Source: Benincasa hispida (taxonomy: Eukaryota; Streptophyta; Magnoliopsida; Cucurbitales; Cucurbitaceae). From it: a DNA stretch of 64,000 bases. The translations under genes and the position numbers were made by a program. Positions 41,279 through 53,955 of this stretch are shown piece by piece (the first letter of the stretch is position 1; each line of letters starts with the position of its first letter). The notes under the pieces were generated by a model that ran no database searches, was not told the DNA's origin, and worked only from the letters and a program-made list of their open reading frames with translations. The stretch is taken from NCBI RefSeq assembly GCF_009727055.1, contig NC_052359.1:10191264-10255263 (forward strand). Reading direction: 5' to 3'.

Positions 41279-42605
41279 TTTAGTATATACACACACACAC
41301 ACACACACACATAATATTGAGTATGAGAGAAAAAACATAAATACAATAAACTAAGGCATCACATACCTATAAATTTTCCCACTTGCCCTAGATCTATATA
41401 ACCTGTAGTCCTAACTTCACTAAGTGACCGTCAAACACTTTAGCTGAGAGGGCCTTTGTAAACGGATCAACTAAGTTGTCATATAAGGCTATCTATGTGA
41501 CAATCACATCTCCTCAATGTACTCGCTAATGAGATGATATTTGCACTCGATGTGCACACTTATGGCTTCTAGGTTTTTTGAAATTTACAACTACTCCACT
41601 GTTATCACAATAGAGGGTGACAGACAGATGCATATTTGGAACCATTTCCAAATCTGTTAAGAACATTCAAAGCCATACTGCCTCCTTTGCTGCTTTACAT
41701 GCAGCTATGTACTCTGCTTCCATGAAGGAGTCAGCAATACAGGTTTGCTTTATACTCCTCCAAACTATAGCTCCTTTGTTAGTGAACACTGATCCCAAAG
41801 TTGAGTTTTCTTGAATCTACATCAGTCTGAAAATCAGATTCGTTGTATCCCATAAGAATCAGATCCTCAGTGCCATACACAAGCATATAGTTCTTCATTT
41901 TCCGAAGATACTTTAGGAGATTTTTAACGGCAGTCCAATGATCATATCCCAAATTAGATTGAAACCTGCTGATGATTTTTATTGCATAGCATATGCCAGG
42001 CCGTTTACATAACATGACATGCATCAGACTACCAACTATCGATGCATAGGGAATACGTTTCATAGCAAATAAACTTCTTGAGGTGTCCTAGGAGACTTTT
42101 CCTTAGACAGATGAATCCCATTCCTGAAAGATAGCAAACTCCTCTTGGAATTCTGCATCTTATATCTAGACGACATCTTATTTATATGAGATGCATGTTA
42201 TAAGGCTAACGTTCTATTCTTGCGATTCTGAATGATTTGATTCCAAGAACATACTGAGTTTCTCTCAAATCTTTCATTTGGAATTGAGTTGGTAGTCATT
42301 TCTTCATGTCAACGAAGAATCCTACGTCATTCCCAATGAGTAGGATGTTATTAACATACAATATTAAGAATGCTACAGTTTTGTTGACAACCTTTTTGTA
42401 AACACAAGATTTGTCAACATTTTGTTCAAAGCCATAAGATTTATCGCAGTATCAAATCTCATATTCTAGGATCTGGACGCTTGTTTCAATCTATAAATTG
42501 ATTATTTTAGCTTACAAACCTTTTGTTCATGACCCTGTTCAATAAACTCCTCTAGTTGAGCCGTATAGATACTCTTCTTAAGATGGTCATTCAGAAAGAT
42601 TGTCT
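41279..42605 (-). pseudogene. Ty1/copia pol remnant: reverse transcriptase end and RNase H
   Basis: In sense (right to left) fragments appear in the expected order. RT near 42600-42450 (QKVCKL, then SIYRLKQASRS), then the RNase H region at 42063-41779 (RIPYASIVGSLMHVMLCKRP, WTAVKNLLKYLRKMKNYMLV, YNESDFQTDVDSRK), then near 41650-41540 the LYCDNSG motif and a C-terminal block. Stops and frameshifts break it throughout. It begins inside RT, so gag, protease and integrase are missing. An (AC)11 microsatellite (about 41289-41310) sits in its 3' untranslated part. Orientation agrees with the polypurine tract and LTR start at 41258/41257. Confidence 0.85.
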
Positions 42606-42695
42606 TTGAAGGAACCCTATGAAGGAACCACTAAGCGGAAGCAGATTGTCCCTATTTTTCCTAAATTTACAGAGACAAAAAAAAATCATGCATTT
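42606..42695 (-). mobile_element. Copia LTR end fragment, reverse (split by insertion)
   Basis: Begins TGAAGGAACCCTATGAAGG, the complement of the ATAGGGTTCCTTCA end, and contains AAGCGGAAGCAG. It continues beyond the solo LTR inserted at 42696, at 44778. Confidence 0.75.
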
Positions 42696-44772
42696 TGTTG
42701 GGATTGGTGTCCTAATTCTCCAGGAGTCTCGAAGTTTGTAAACTGTACACATTGTTATGAATAAATAAGAGTTATTTTATTTTGCATTTACTCATATCCA
42801 ATAAACAAAGCTCTATGGTTATTGTATGTAAACTTACGCATGTATATGAGATATACAAGTGGATCATGCCTTAGGTGATAACCTAAAAAGGTTTATAGTA
42901 TAAGGATTAAGGAGAAATACCTGATCCTGGTGACACTACAGATACGACCCGCTTTTTGGGGGTTTACAAGTGTTGTGAGCTACTATGGATGGTAGACCCT
43001 AACCATTCATGTGGAGACATGTCAGTAGGGGTGTCCTATACAAAGAGTTTGTATAAGATTGGACCACAAGATGAATAGTCTATTTATATAACGTTGTTGA
43101 TACTTGAGACTTACATTTCACCGAAACGACCATAGGTGACATGACCTTAATCCTGAGTGTTTTGGGAACTCCTGCTTTTGAGGGTGGTCCTTTGATTAGT
43201 ATGGGTGAGAGTGGCTAGATTGCCAACTCAACAAACCTACCTTTTTGAGGATTTGTCTTATTTGGGAGCTAGGAACTCAGTTACATAAGATGGAATTCAC
43301 TCATTCCCCAAAGAAGGGGTAAGTACATAGTTTGCTCTCTTAAGGGCTAATTTCAGGTCTTGAACATAGTGGTCATAACTTCTCTTTGGAAGAGAGGACT
43401 CAGTCATAATAGAACTATGACTTATGTTCATTAGAGGGATCAGTGGTACTTAAGGAGTTAGATGTAACTATAGGGGCATAACGGTTAATTGGCCCAGCTG
43501 TACTTACGAGTGATCTATGAAGGGTTATCGCACTGTTGATTGGTTGATATGAGCACAAAATATATTTGTAGTAAAGAGAGTGCAGCTGTCGATCTTTATG
43601 GAGTGCCCGATAGTTAACGGATGGTGGATCTCTTAGCTAAAGAGTTTAGTCATCTATTCAAGTACCTTGGAGCTTTAAGCTACAGATCCATAAGATCCCC
43701 TCGACAGCTTAATGGATTCAAGTTGAGAATTAGTTCTTGAGGTTGATTTGAATTGTTCAAATTGATAAGAGGAAATTCGATTATATATGATATGATTGTT
43801 GTGAATTATGAGATACATCAAGTGGAGGATTAATGTAAATGAGATTTACATTAAGTACTATAAAATAGAGAAAGAGCTATGGTTTATATGTTTCATGAGA
43901 TGAAATATTAAAACTATAGGTTATAAATATAATATGGTAAGTTGGTTATCATATATATTTATAATAATATTAATTATTGGATAATTAGCTCTTTTTCTCT
44001 AATAACCAATTGAGTGGGAGGTTATTGTTGGTTTTATGGTAACCATGAGATAAAAGGAAAAATGTTTTCCTAAATTTAGGGGAGTTACTGAATTCATAAA
44101 GTACTCACGGAATTGCTGTTAAGTGAAATTGTTTCACTAAACAATAGCTCAATGAGAGACTAGACAATCGTGGAGTGTTACTATACGATAGTTCACTCAG
44201 CTGGTCGTAGTTAAACGATTGCAGAGCATTGTCTATACGATAGGCTTCCTTCTTCTACACGATTGAGTATTCATCTATATGATAGATACCTCTCATCTCC
44301 AACTTACTCAATCGTCTACACGATTGTTGTTCCTCTAGTCTCTTCCTTTAACCAAGATCACACAGAGCCCACACTTCTAGGTTCTCATACCGAGAATACT
44401 AAGGTAACCATTGTGGTGGTGTCCTCACTCAACTCAATTGAGTTCAAAGTTTTTTAGGTCATTCATTGTGTGCTTGCATTGTTCGTGTGGTGGTTGTTGT
44501 TGATCGTGTTATGTTATGGTCGTTGTGTTTGAGCATTCGTATATTGTTGTCTTGGATGCTTGGAGTTCGTGATCGAGGGAGTTTGAAGAATGAGTCTTCA
44601 AATGTATGTATACTTTATCCCTTGATCTCATTGTAAAGCATGCTGTAATTTTGTATTATGCATGACCTGTAAATTTTCGTTTCTTGACTGTAATTGTTAA
44701 TGTTCAATATCGAATGGAATTTAGAATGATCTATCTGCTGCTTATGGAAATCCTCATGTCTGATTTCCTTCA
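42696..44772 (+). mobile_element. Solo LTR, Ty1/copia family B, exact target duplication
   Basis: 2077 bp, TGTTGGGATTGGTGTCC ... CTGATTTCCTTCA, flanked by an exact 5-bp duplication CATTT (42691-42695 and 44773-44777). No primer site follows, so the internal region was lost by LTR-LTR recombination. It is inserted in a reverse LTR (42606-42695 plus 44778-45262). Best reference copy for family B here. Confidence 0.93.
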
Positions 44773-44777
44773 CATTT

Positions 44778-45262
44778 AACCTAGAAATTTACAGCATGCA
44801 CAAAACAATTAAAAGATAATAAAAATAGGGTTTGATCCTTTACCTTTGAAGGAACCAATGTTCAAACGAATCCCTCAATCTGAAGAACACCACCACAATG
44901 GTTACCATGGTATTCTCTAGGTGAGAATCCAAGAGGGTGTGGGGCTCTGGCTATTTTGGATTTATGAGAGGGATAGAGATTGAGAGGAGAGAAAGGAGAG
45001 GAAGAGGAAGAACCTTCAACAAAATCACATTCATCAAGATCTATTTTCTCTGTATTTTTCTTTTCATTTTACACAGGAATAAGAAGCCAAAAACTAACTC
45101 TCCATTTATGTGATGTGGAGAGAAAAGAGAGCAAAAAAAAAAATTCAAAAAAAATTAATTAATTTATTTATTTAATAAATAATTTAATATATATTCATAT
45201 GATAACTACCATATCATATAATATATATTAAACTACTTGTTATATCAAATATAACATATAAT
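44778..45262 (-). mobile_element. Continuation of the split reverse copia LTR
   Basis: Resumes the LTR begun at 42606. AACACCACCACAATGG and TATTCTCTAGGTGAGAAT match the solo LTR at 28084-30006 (near 28326-28370). It ends at 45262 in ATAACATATAAT where another forward LTR was inserted. Confidence 0.75.
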
Positions 45263-45450
45263 TGTTGGGATTGGTGTCATAATTCTCCCGGAGTCTCGTA
45301 GTTTATAAACATTGTACACATTGTTATGAATGAAATAAGAGTTATTTTATTTGCATTTATTCATATCCAATAAACAGCGATACATGGTTATTGTATGTAA
45401 ACTTAAGCATGTATATGAGATATACAAGTGGATCATGCCTTAAGTGTAAC
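45263..45450 (+). mobile_element. Copia family B LTR, forward, first part
   Basis: Starts TGTTGGGATTGGTGTCATAA. Interrupted after 45450 by a 1650-bp gypsy solo LTR; resumes at 47101. Confidence 0.85.
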
Positions 45451-47100
45451 TGATGCGTTATTTTATTGAATGGAAATATGGATGTTATGCGTTGATGGAT
45501 TGCATTGTGCACTCAAATTTCCTCAGGGAATTCAAGTGTAAATTCCCATGAGTTTTCTAGTAAGTCCAGGGTCGAACATAGGAACTTGTGAAAATAGTTA
45601 CGTTGATAATATTTATGAAAACTTTGTGGTAACCAAGTAAATAAATAAGTTTTGGGTGTGTTGTTGCGTTAATGAAAAAGAAGTAAATAAAGGCGGCGAA
45701 TTTGAGAAAGATAGTTGCATTGATAAATGCAATGAGTATGTGATGAATGGGTTAAGAAGGTCTTTAGCTAGCATTACTCGGAAATGCGTCAAACCTTGCG
45801 ATCATATTACAACCATGCACAACAAGTCATTTCCCAATGTAAATGCATTGCTCCTAAGTCTAGGACGCATGTGTTGAATGTAAAATGTTCATAGAGCTTA
45901 TCTCTAAGTCTCTACTATTGTCCTATGCATTGATGCAAAATGCATGAAAGCAAGGTGACGACATACAATCATAACTTATCGCTAAGATGCATGCGATGCG
46001 TTAATAACAAATAGTGCTCATTCCTAAGCGCCTATCTCCCATTTATGTGTTCTAATCTGGTTCTTCCAAACATAGATTCTGACCTGACCTTCCCAAGTCT
46101 AGATTTTATCTTTAGACTACCCTCCTGAGTATCTCTAATAGACGAATGAAGCATACATAAACAAGATAATCGCAAAGATGAAGATTGCCTCGTTATGCTA
46201 GCTAACTACTTCTCAACCCATTCAACTAGTTTAGCTACCCATGCATAAATAACAGAAAGTGAACAGATATAGAGAAAGACATTCCATTATTATAACTGAG
46301 TTGAGTACAAAATAACTATGGAAAGTAAAGGTAGAGAGCTTGGTAGCAATTCCTTGCTAACCAAGGCTTTTTACATTGAATCTCTATTCTCTACAAATGT
46401 TCCCACTTCCACAGACGTCGTCCCTATCTCTGTCTTGGAGCTTCCGACGCTTTCCCAAGCTTACCAGAACGATCTACCGGCACAACTTTCTTCCTCGCGT
46501 CTACCTTAAAATGCAAGAAAACTATGGATAGAGGCGTGAACTTATCAAGTGATGAAGTAATCGACTACTTAACCCCTTATTTGAATAATGCACTTGGTAT
46601 TTATAGAGTTTCCATGGTGAAAAGCAGCTTCTCTCTCCCGGTTGTATAGATGGGACAGCTTTAATTCCTGACTAATGCGCCGGATAATTGTCACCGATAA
46701 AGCTGAATGTACTTCGTGACCGTTATCGACTGTCAACTTAATTTGGATCTGACTATCGTCACTTTCTGTCCTATCGCTCTTAATTGTCCTTTCACCTGGA
46801 TACGCCCACCATGTTACGCTGACCAAGTTGCGGTGATTCTTCTTGGGCAAATGTTTGCGAGCACGATCAACGCAAAGTCTTGCGGTGAAGTTGCACTCGA
46901 CCAATGTATTCCTATGATCGCAATCTCTACATTGCGTTAACGCATATTCTACACAAAAATATAAAGATCAACTGCTCTAATGCGTTGGATGCATGTGACT
47001 GCAATATTATAGAATTTATGCTTAATGGACGCAATTTAACATAATCCAACATTGTTTAAGAACTTAGTACTATGATAATGTGCATTTCTGTCCGTTATCA
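45451..47100 (-). mobile_element. Solo LTR of a Ty3/gypsy (Tat/Athila-like) family
   Basis: 1650 bp, TGATGCGTTATT ... GTCCGTTATCA on the forward strand, with exact 5-bp target duplication GTAAC (45446-45450 and 47101-47105). In reverse it begins TGATAACGGACAGAAATGC, matching the start of the LTR at 61580, and includes a GTTCGACCCTGGACTTACTA phrase common in that group. Rich in ACGCAT/ATGCG words. Reading frames inside are not genes. Confidence 0.9.
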
Positions 47101-48411
47101 GTAACCTAAAAAGTCTGTAGTATAAGGATATAAGAGGGATACCTTATATTGGTGCTACGAATACGACCCGTTTTGTAGAGGCTTACAAGTATTGTGAACT
47201 ACTACAGATGATCTGATCCTGACCATTCATATGGAGACATGCGAGCGGGGGTGTCCTATACAAAGAGTTTGTATAAGACCAGACCACGAGATGATTCATC
47301 TCTTTATATAACGCGGTTGATACTTGAGACTTACATCTCACTTTAACGACCATAGGTGACATGATCTCAATCTTGAAAGTTTTAGGAACTCCTACCTTTC
47401 AGGGCGGTTCTTTGATTAGTATGGGTGAGAGTTGCCAGATTGCCAACTCAACAAGCCTACCTTTTCAGGGATTTGTCTAATTGGGAAGCTGGGAACTTAG
47501 TACACAAGACAGAATTCACTCATTCTCAGAAGCAGGGGTAAGTAGATAGATTGCTCCCTTAAGGGCTTATTCCGGGTCTTGAACATAGTGACCACATCCT
47601 TTCTTTGGAAGAGAGGACTCAGTCATAGTAGAACTATGATTTATGTTCGTTAGAGGAATCAGTGGTACTTAAGGAGTTAGATGTAACTATAGGGGAAAAA
47701 TGGTAAATTGGCTCAACTGTACTTACGAGCGATATGTGTAAGGTTTTCGCACTGTTGATTGGTTGATATGGACACAAAAATATATCTGTAGTGAGGAGAG
47801 TGCAGATGTCGGTCTTTAGTGGAGTGTCCGCCAGTTGACGAATGGTGGATCCCGTGACTAAAGAGTTTAGTTAGTTATTCATGTACCGTTGGAGCTTGAA
47901 GCTACAGGTCCATAAGGTCTTCCTTCCTGTTCCAGTCATGGAATAGATGAAATAAATAAATAAATGGATTTTTGTTCAAGAATGAAATCTTATTGGAACT
48001 GGTTTTATACATAGATTTAATAAGTTCATAAAAAAGGAAAACAGAATGAGAATCAGTTCTTGGAGTTAGTTGAAGTGTTCAAATTAACATGGGGAAATTC
48101 AATTCTATATGATATAATTGGTGTGATATATGAGATACATCAAGTGGAGGATTAATGTAAATATGATTTACATTAAGTATCATAAAATAGAAAAAGAACT
48201 ATGTTTTGTATGTTTCATGAGATGAAATATTAAAATTATAGGTTATAAATATAATATGGTAAGTTGGTTATCATATTTATTTATAATAATATTAATTATT
48301 TGATACTTATCTTTTTTTCTCTAATAACCAATTGAGTGGGAGGTTATTTGTAGTTTTATGGTAACCATGAGATAAAAGGAAAAATGTTTTCCTAAAATTA
48401 GTAGTTACTTG
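47101..48411 (+). mobile_element. Copia family B LTR, forward, second part, 3'-truncated
   Basis: Continues the LTR begun at 45263 (GTAACCTAAAAAGTCTGTAG) and stops at TAGTAGTTACTTG where a further family B LTR begins. An insert-like stretch at 47940-48045 (AATAAATAAATAAATGG) is absent from sister copies. Confidence 0.8.
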
Positions 48412-50438
48412 TGGTGGGATTGGTGTCCTAATTCTCCCGGAGTCTCGTAGTTTGTAATTTATACACATTGTTATGAATAAAATAAGAGTTATTTTATTTG
48501 ACATTTACTTATATCCAATAACAAAGCTCCACGGTTATCGGGTAAACTTAAGCATGTATATGAGATATACAAGTGGATCAAGCCTTAAGTGATAACCTAA
48601 ATAGGTCTGTAGTATAAGGATTAAGGAGGGATTCCTAATTCTTGTGACACTACGGATACGGCCCACTTTATAAAGGTTTACAAGTGTTGTAAACTACTAC
48701 AGATGGTAGATTCTAACCCATGTGAAGACATGCGAGCGAGGGTGTCCTATACAAAGAGTTTGTATAAAATCGGACCACGAGATGATTCGTCTCTGTATAT
48801 AACGTCGTTGATACTAGATACTTATATCTTACCTAAACGATCATAGGTGACATGACCTCAATCCTGAGTGTTTTGGGAGCTCTTGTCTTTGAAGATGGTC
48901 CTTTGATTAGTATGGGTGAGAGTGGCCTGATTGCTAACTCAACATACCTACCTTTTTGGGGATTTGTCTGATTTGGGAGCTAGGAACTTAGTTACACAAA
49001 ATGGAATTCACTCATTCCCTAAAGTAGGGGTAAGTAGATAGATTGCTCCCTTCAAGGCTAATTCCGGGGCTTGAACATAGTGGCCACAACTTCTCTTTGG
49101 AAGAAAGGACTCAGTCATAGTAGAACTATGATTTATGTTCATTAGAGAGATCAATGGTACTTAAGGAGTTAGATGTAACTATAGGGGCATAACGATTATT
49201 GGTCCGACTGTACTTACGAGCAATCTGTGAAGGGTTATCACATTGTTGATTGGTTGATATGGACACATAATATATCTGTAGTAAGAAGAGTTTAGCTATC
49301 GGTCTTTAGTGGAATGTCTGACAGTTAACGGATGGTGGATTCTGTGACTAAAGAGTTTAGTAAGTTATTCACGTACTGTCGGAGCTTCAAGCTACAAGTC
49401 CATAAGGTCCCCTCGGTAGCTTAATGGATTCAAGTTGATAATCAGTTCTTGGTGTTGATTTGAAACGTTCAAATTGACAAGACGTAATTCGATTATATAT
49501 GATATGATCGGTGTGATGTATGAGATACATCAAATGGAGGATTAATGTAAATGAATTTACATTAAGAACTATGAAATAGAAAAAGAGTTATGGTTTATAT
49601 GTTTCATGAGATGAAATATTAAAAATATATGTTATAAATATAGTATAGTAATGAAATATTAAAAATATAGGTTATAAATATAGTATAGTAAGTTGGTTAT
49701 CATATATATTTATAATAATATTAATTATTGAGTGGGAGGTTATTGGTGGTTTCATGGTAACCGTGAGATAAAACGAAAAATGTTTTCCTAAATTTAGTAG
49801 TAGTGAGATTTTCTATTCTCGGATTACTCACGGTGGCTATCAAATGAATAGGATTCATTAAACGATAGTTGAAGAGAGACTAGACGATCGTGGAGTGACA
49901 CTACACGATAGTTCACTCAGCTGGCTGATTGCTAAATGATCACGGAGCTAATGTTAAACGATCGTGCAACTTCTTCTAAACGATTGGGCATCGTCTATAT
50001 GATAGACCTTGTCATCTCCCACTTACTCAGTCGTTTACATGATTGTTTCTCCGATCTCTTCCTCTAACCAAGTCCACACAGAGCCCACACTTCTAGATTC
50101 TCACACTGAGAATACCAAGGTAGACATTATGGTGGTGTCGTACTAAACTCGACACAGTCTAGGTTTTTGGAGGTCGTTTGCTATGTTTGTGATCTTGGAG
50201 ATCACTGAGTTCGTGGTTGCTGTGAACGAGCGTCCATGATCAAAGGTGTTGAAGATGAGTCTTCAAAGATATGTAGAATTTTATCCCTTGAACTTATAGA
50301 AAAACATGTTGTAATTTCGTTGTACGCATGACCAGTTAGTTTTCGTTTGTGTATTGTAATTGTTGTTATTCAAATACGAGTAAAACTTGGAACGATCATT
50401 TAACTGCTCATGGAAATCCTCACATCCAATTTCCTTCA
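48412..50438 (+). mobile_element. Copia family B 5' LTR of a truncated element
   Basis: 2027 bp, TGGTGGGATTGGTGTCC ... CCAATTTCCTTCA, directly followed by a primer site. It includes a private 40-bp tandem duplication (49611-49690) and CGATCG words at 49860-50040. It heads the element whose internal region runs to about 59990. Confidence 0.87.
49611..49690 (+). repeat. 40-bp tandem duplication within LTR
   Basis: Units 49611-49650 and 49651-49690 begin ATGAAATATTAAAAATATA and differ at one base. Sister LTRs have one unit. Confidence 0.9.
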
Positions 50439-50455
50439 ATTGGTATCAAAGACAG
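50439..50455 (+). mobile_element. Copia primer-binding site
   Basis: ATTGGTATCAAAGACAG follows the LTR end TTCCTTCA. It is a variant of TTGGTATCAGAGC, complementary to the 3' end of initiator tRNA-Met, as usual for plant Ty1/copia. Confidence 0.8.
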
Positions 50456-51978
50456 GTTGTTCTAATATTCCAAATTTCACTTTTGTTTTGAACTTCTTTT
50501 ACAGTCTTAGTGGGTTTTCTACATTGCGTTTAATTGTTAAATGTGTTTATGGATGACATTGATGAATGTTTAAGGGTTAAATTGCTTCTGTTTCAAGCTT
50601 TCTTTAAATTACAAAGTATTAATTTGTAAGGGCCCCTATGTTTTTGGGTATAATTAACAAGCAATCGAGTATGTACTTCAAAGTGTTTGAGTTAGTCGAG
50701 TCGTTCGTGATGAAGTTTTGAAGCATGAAGATGTCGTTCTCAGCAAGGAAGAAGACCAAAAGTTGGTCGTATCATATAACCTCAGATAAACGATTGTTGG
50801 GATTTAACTAAAGATCGTGTAGATTTTTCTATATGATTGTGAAGTATTTACTAAACCATCATTTAACTAATGCTAAACGATTAGGTAAAGTGTTTGCTCT
50901 ACCGCGTAGCGTTGGTTGCCCGATCGTGTAGACATTGGAGGTAGACGATCGAGTGGGAGCATTTGATGCTCATCGTTTAGAAAAAAGCGCGCATTAAACG
51001 ATTGTGTAGTTAGCATGCTCATCACATAGTCACTGACTACACGATCACGCGCATCGCATAGTCATTTACTATACGATCACGCGGTATACGATACAAAGGC
51101 ACTCGCTCAAGGATCGCTTAGACGATAGTGCTTCATCACATCATTGTCACTTAAACGATCGTATAAGGCTTGCGTTGCGGAGCACGCTACACAATCGTGT
51201 ACCTCATGCTTCATCGCATAATAAAAGGTACACGATCGTTTAGCTCTGGAAGCGTAGGTAAGCGATTGAGTAAAGCGTTTACTCTTTCGTGTAGACGATC
51301 GTGGGTGAGACGCGGACGTCTCCCAGACGGTTCAAGATTCGGTTCGCTTGTTTGAATCGGAGACTTCTTGTTTTTGTAATAGTTAGCTTTTGTTTTGATG
51401 ATTTGAGGCAATTTTTCCTGGTTCATCAACATTTGTTTATTATACATTTGATATAGGTAGTTTATATGGCATAATTTATGACATATAGATTTAAAACCCA
51501 CCTTAGGTCGTGCAATTATTCAAGCATCATGTATTATAAGTGTTATAATCTGGCATGAAGAAATTACAAGAAAGCTTGCACATGCATCATAAAAATATAA
51601 GAGTTATATTTGTGCATGCAGTAAGCATATTCATGCATCATCTTTATATTATAAGTGTTATAGTATACGGGTGAATGGAAGCATGTTTTGCTTGGTTCAT
51701 TGCTTGTTTGTATAAGTGTTATATACAAAGGTAGCAATGAATGAATGATACATGGAGCATGACACTTAGGCTGTTTATAAGTGTTATGAATGCCTTATAT
51801 GTGTTTGCTTTGTGTTGTGGTTGATGTTTGGTTGTTTCTGTTATAAGAGTGATAATAGAAATTAAAACTAAAATCGATACGAAAGAATTGCATGCAGACT
51901 TAGGGTGAACTCATATTTTAAAAGGGTTTTAAAATTGGATTAAGATAGACCTAAGTTCAAAGTTCTAATGGGATTAGC
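50456..51978 (+). mobile_element. Copia leader with CGATCG-word cluster
   Basis: Untranslated leader. From 50770 to 51305 it contains five exact CGATCG hexamers and many one-base variants, generally in the setting (A/T)AnACGATCGTnTA. From 51500 to 51850 it repeats phrases with ATAAGTGTTATA. No gag frame yet. Interrupted by a solo LTR at 51979. Confidence 0.7.
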
Positions 51979-53761
51979 TATTGGAAAGGTACCAGCACGC
52001 AGCGGAAGAATCAGAATCCATAAGCACTCTAATTGATTAATTTTGGCAGAAAAGAAAATATGCTTAAAAAGAATTTAATGGGTTTCAAGAACATACGTTT
52101 GAAAAACCATTGAATTCTTGATTTCCAGCTGCAAATTCCACCAAATCTTTGTGTAGACCACCACAAGATCTTCCCTACTATTCTCTTGGTGCTCTAGATA
52201 GAGATGTAAGACTCAAAATAAGTTGGAATCAAAGGGAATTTTGAGAAAGCTCACTGCAACAACCCATAATGAAGAACAGCTTCTTGTACCCGAATTTTTC
52301 AGAAAATGTCAATCGATTTTCATTCCTTCAAATCACTCCAATCTCTTCAATATATTGCAAACTATCATACAAAGAGATTTGCTGCATGGGATGCAGCTCA
52401 TGCTTGGAGTATTTGAAGGTTGAAGAAGTGGGTTCTTTGTGAGCAACTTAAAGATGAAGATGAAAAATCCATTTTTTCATTTTTTGTGTTTTTCTATTTC
52501 CAAAATCTATTTTTGATTTAAAATCATATTTTATTTCTAAAATCAAAATTTATTAATTTTACTTAAACAATTTAAATAATTCTAATTAATTTAATATCCA
52601 ATATTAAATTAATTTTTACACAAAATCATCTTCATATATTTATATCATATTTAAATATATGTTCTCCAATTCTATTTGATTCTAATTTGAATGTTTCAAA
52701 TTAACTTATCAGCTACTCTAGAGCTAATCCATTTTCGAGCTAGTAGGGGGACCTCGTGGTCCTATAGAGCATGGACTCCAACGATCGGAGATTAATGGAC
52801 TGAACTCATTAGACCGATCTAACACCCATTTGTTAACTAATGGGACACTCTACTAAAGCCCATAGTTGAACTCCCTTCACTATAGATATATTATGTCCAC
52901 TAGATATAACCATAATAAGTAAGTCAACCCTTTACAGGTTATTCGTAATAACGGTTGGGTCAAATCTCTGTTTTACCCCCGAAATTATCTCTTGTTCCTT
53001 AAGTCCCCACTGATCCTCTAATGAACAATTGTTTTGTGATCCAATCAACAAAACCGAGTCCCTCTCAGGCCAATAAGAGTGTGGGGCCCTTTATTCAAGA
53101 CCCAGAATCAACACTTAAGGGAATAACCTCTCTACTATCCCTAAAAGCGGGTAGAAGTGAATTCCACCTTGCACTCTATGTCCTCAGCTATCTATCCGGT
53201 CTTACCCCTGAAATGGGAGTCTTATTGAGTCGGCGCTGTTGAACTAACCCTCACCTATGCAAATCTAAGGGTAGTTCTAATTAAACAGGAGTTCATAGTT
53301 TGCTCAGGATTAAGGCCAAGTTACCTAGGTCATTTCTTTGAAATAGTCAGTCTTAACCAGTAAATAGCGTTATAAAGTAAGAATGACTAATTTTGTGGTC
53401 CGATCTTGTACAAACTCTTTTGCACAAAGACACCTCTACTTCTCATGTCCCAACATGAATGAATTAGGATCACTTCGTTTGTAGCACTTTACAACTTCTT
53501 GTAACAACTATAGAGCAGACCGCATCCAACAGTGTTACTAGAATAAGGTACCCAACCTTATTCGTATACTATAGATCATTTTGACTTACTCGAACCTGAT
53601 CCACCTTTATGTCTCTACATAAAGTTCAAGTACTCATCCAATAGTCAAAGGACTTTCAGGTTTATTGGATTTCTTAAATCTATTCAATAACTCCTTTATT
53701 AAATTTTCAGAATAAGTTCCTTTGTTTACATATCACGAGTTTTAGGACATAAAATCCAACA
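51979..53761 (-). mobile_element. Solo LTR, Ty1/copia family A, exact target duplication
   Basis: 1783 bp. In sense TGTTGGATTTTATGTCCTAA ... GGTACCTTTCCAATA (terminal CA now TA). Flanked by an exact 5-bp duplication TTAGC (51974-51978 and 53762-53766). It lies in the leader of the element that starts at 48412. Best reference copy for family A. Confidence 0.93.
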
Positions 53762-53955
53762 TTAGCAACCTAGTTTAATCTTTTTAAATCGGTTTAATAG
53801 GATTAAATTGATTGGTATAAAAGATTAAAATTGTATTAAATCTATCTATAAGGGACTTTTAGTCTAAGGCGGGTTCTGTCTAGGCTAGGGTACTTAAGCT
53901 GACGGAAGTGGAACACCCCTACCTGGAAAAGTGAATTAGATAGATTTTCTACAAG
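53762..53955 (+). mobile_element. Copia leader, continued
   Basis: Short stretch of the same internal region between two solo LTR insertions. No frame. Confidence 0.6.

Noticed and set aside
41289..41310. (AC)n tract as a regulatory element
   Set aside because: Ordinary dinucleotide microsatellite in the 3' untranslated part of a dead copia element.
46569..46904. Reverse frame of 111 codons
   Set aside because: Entirely inside the 1650-bp solo LTR bounded by exact target duplications; no similarity to retroelement proteins.
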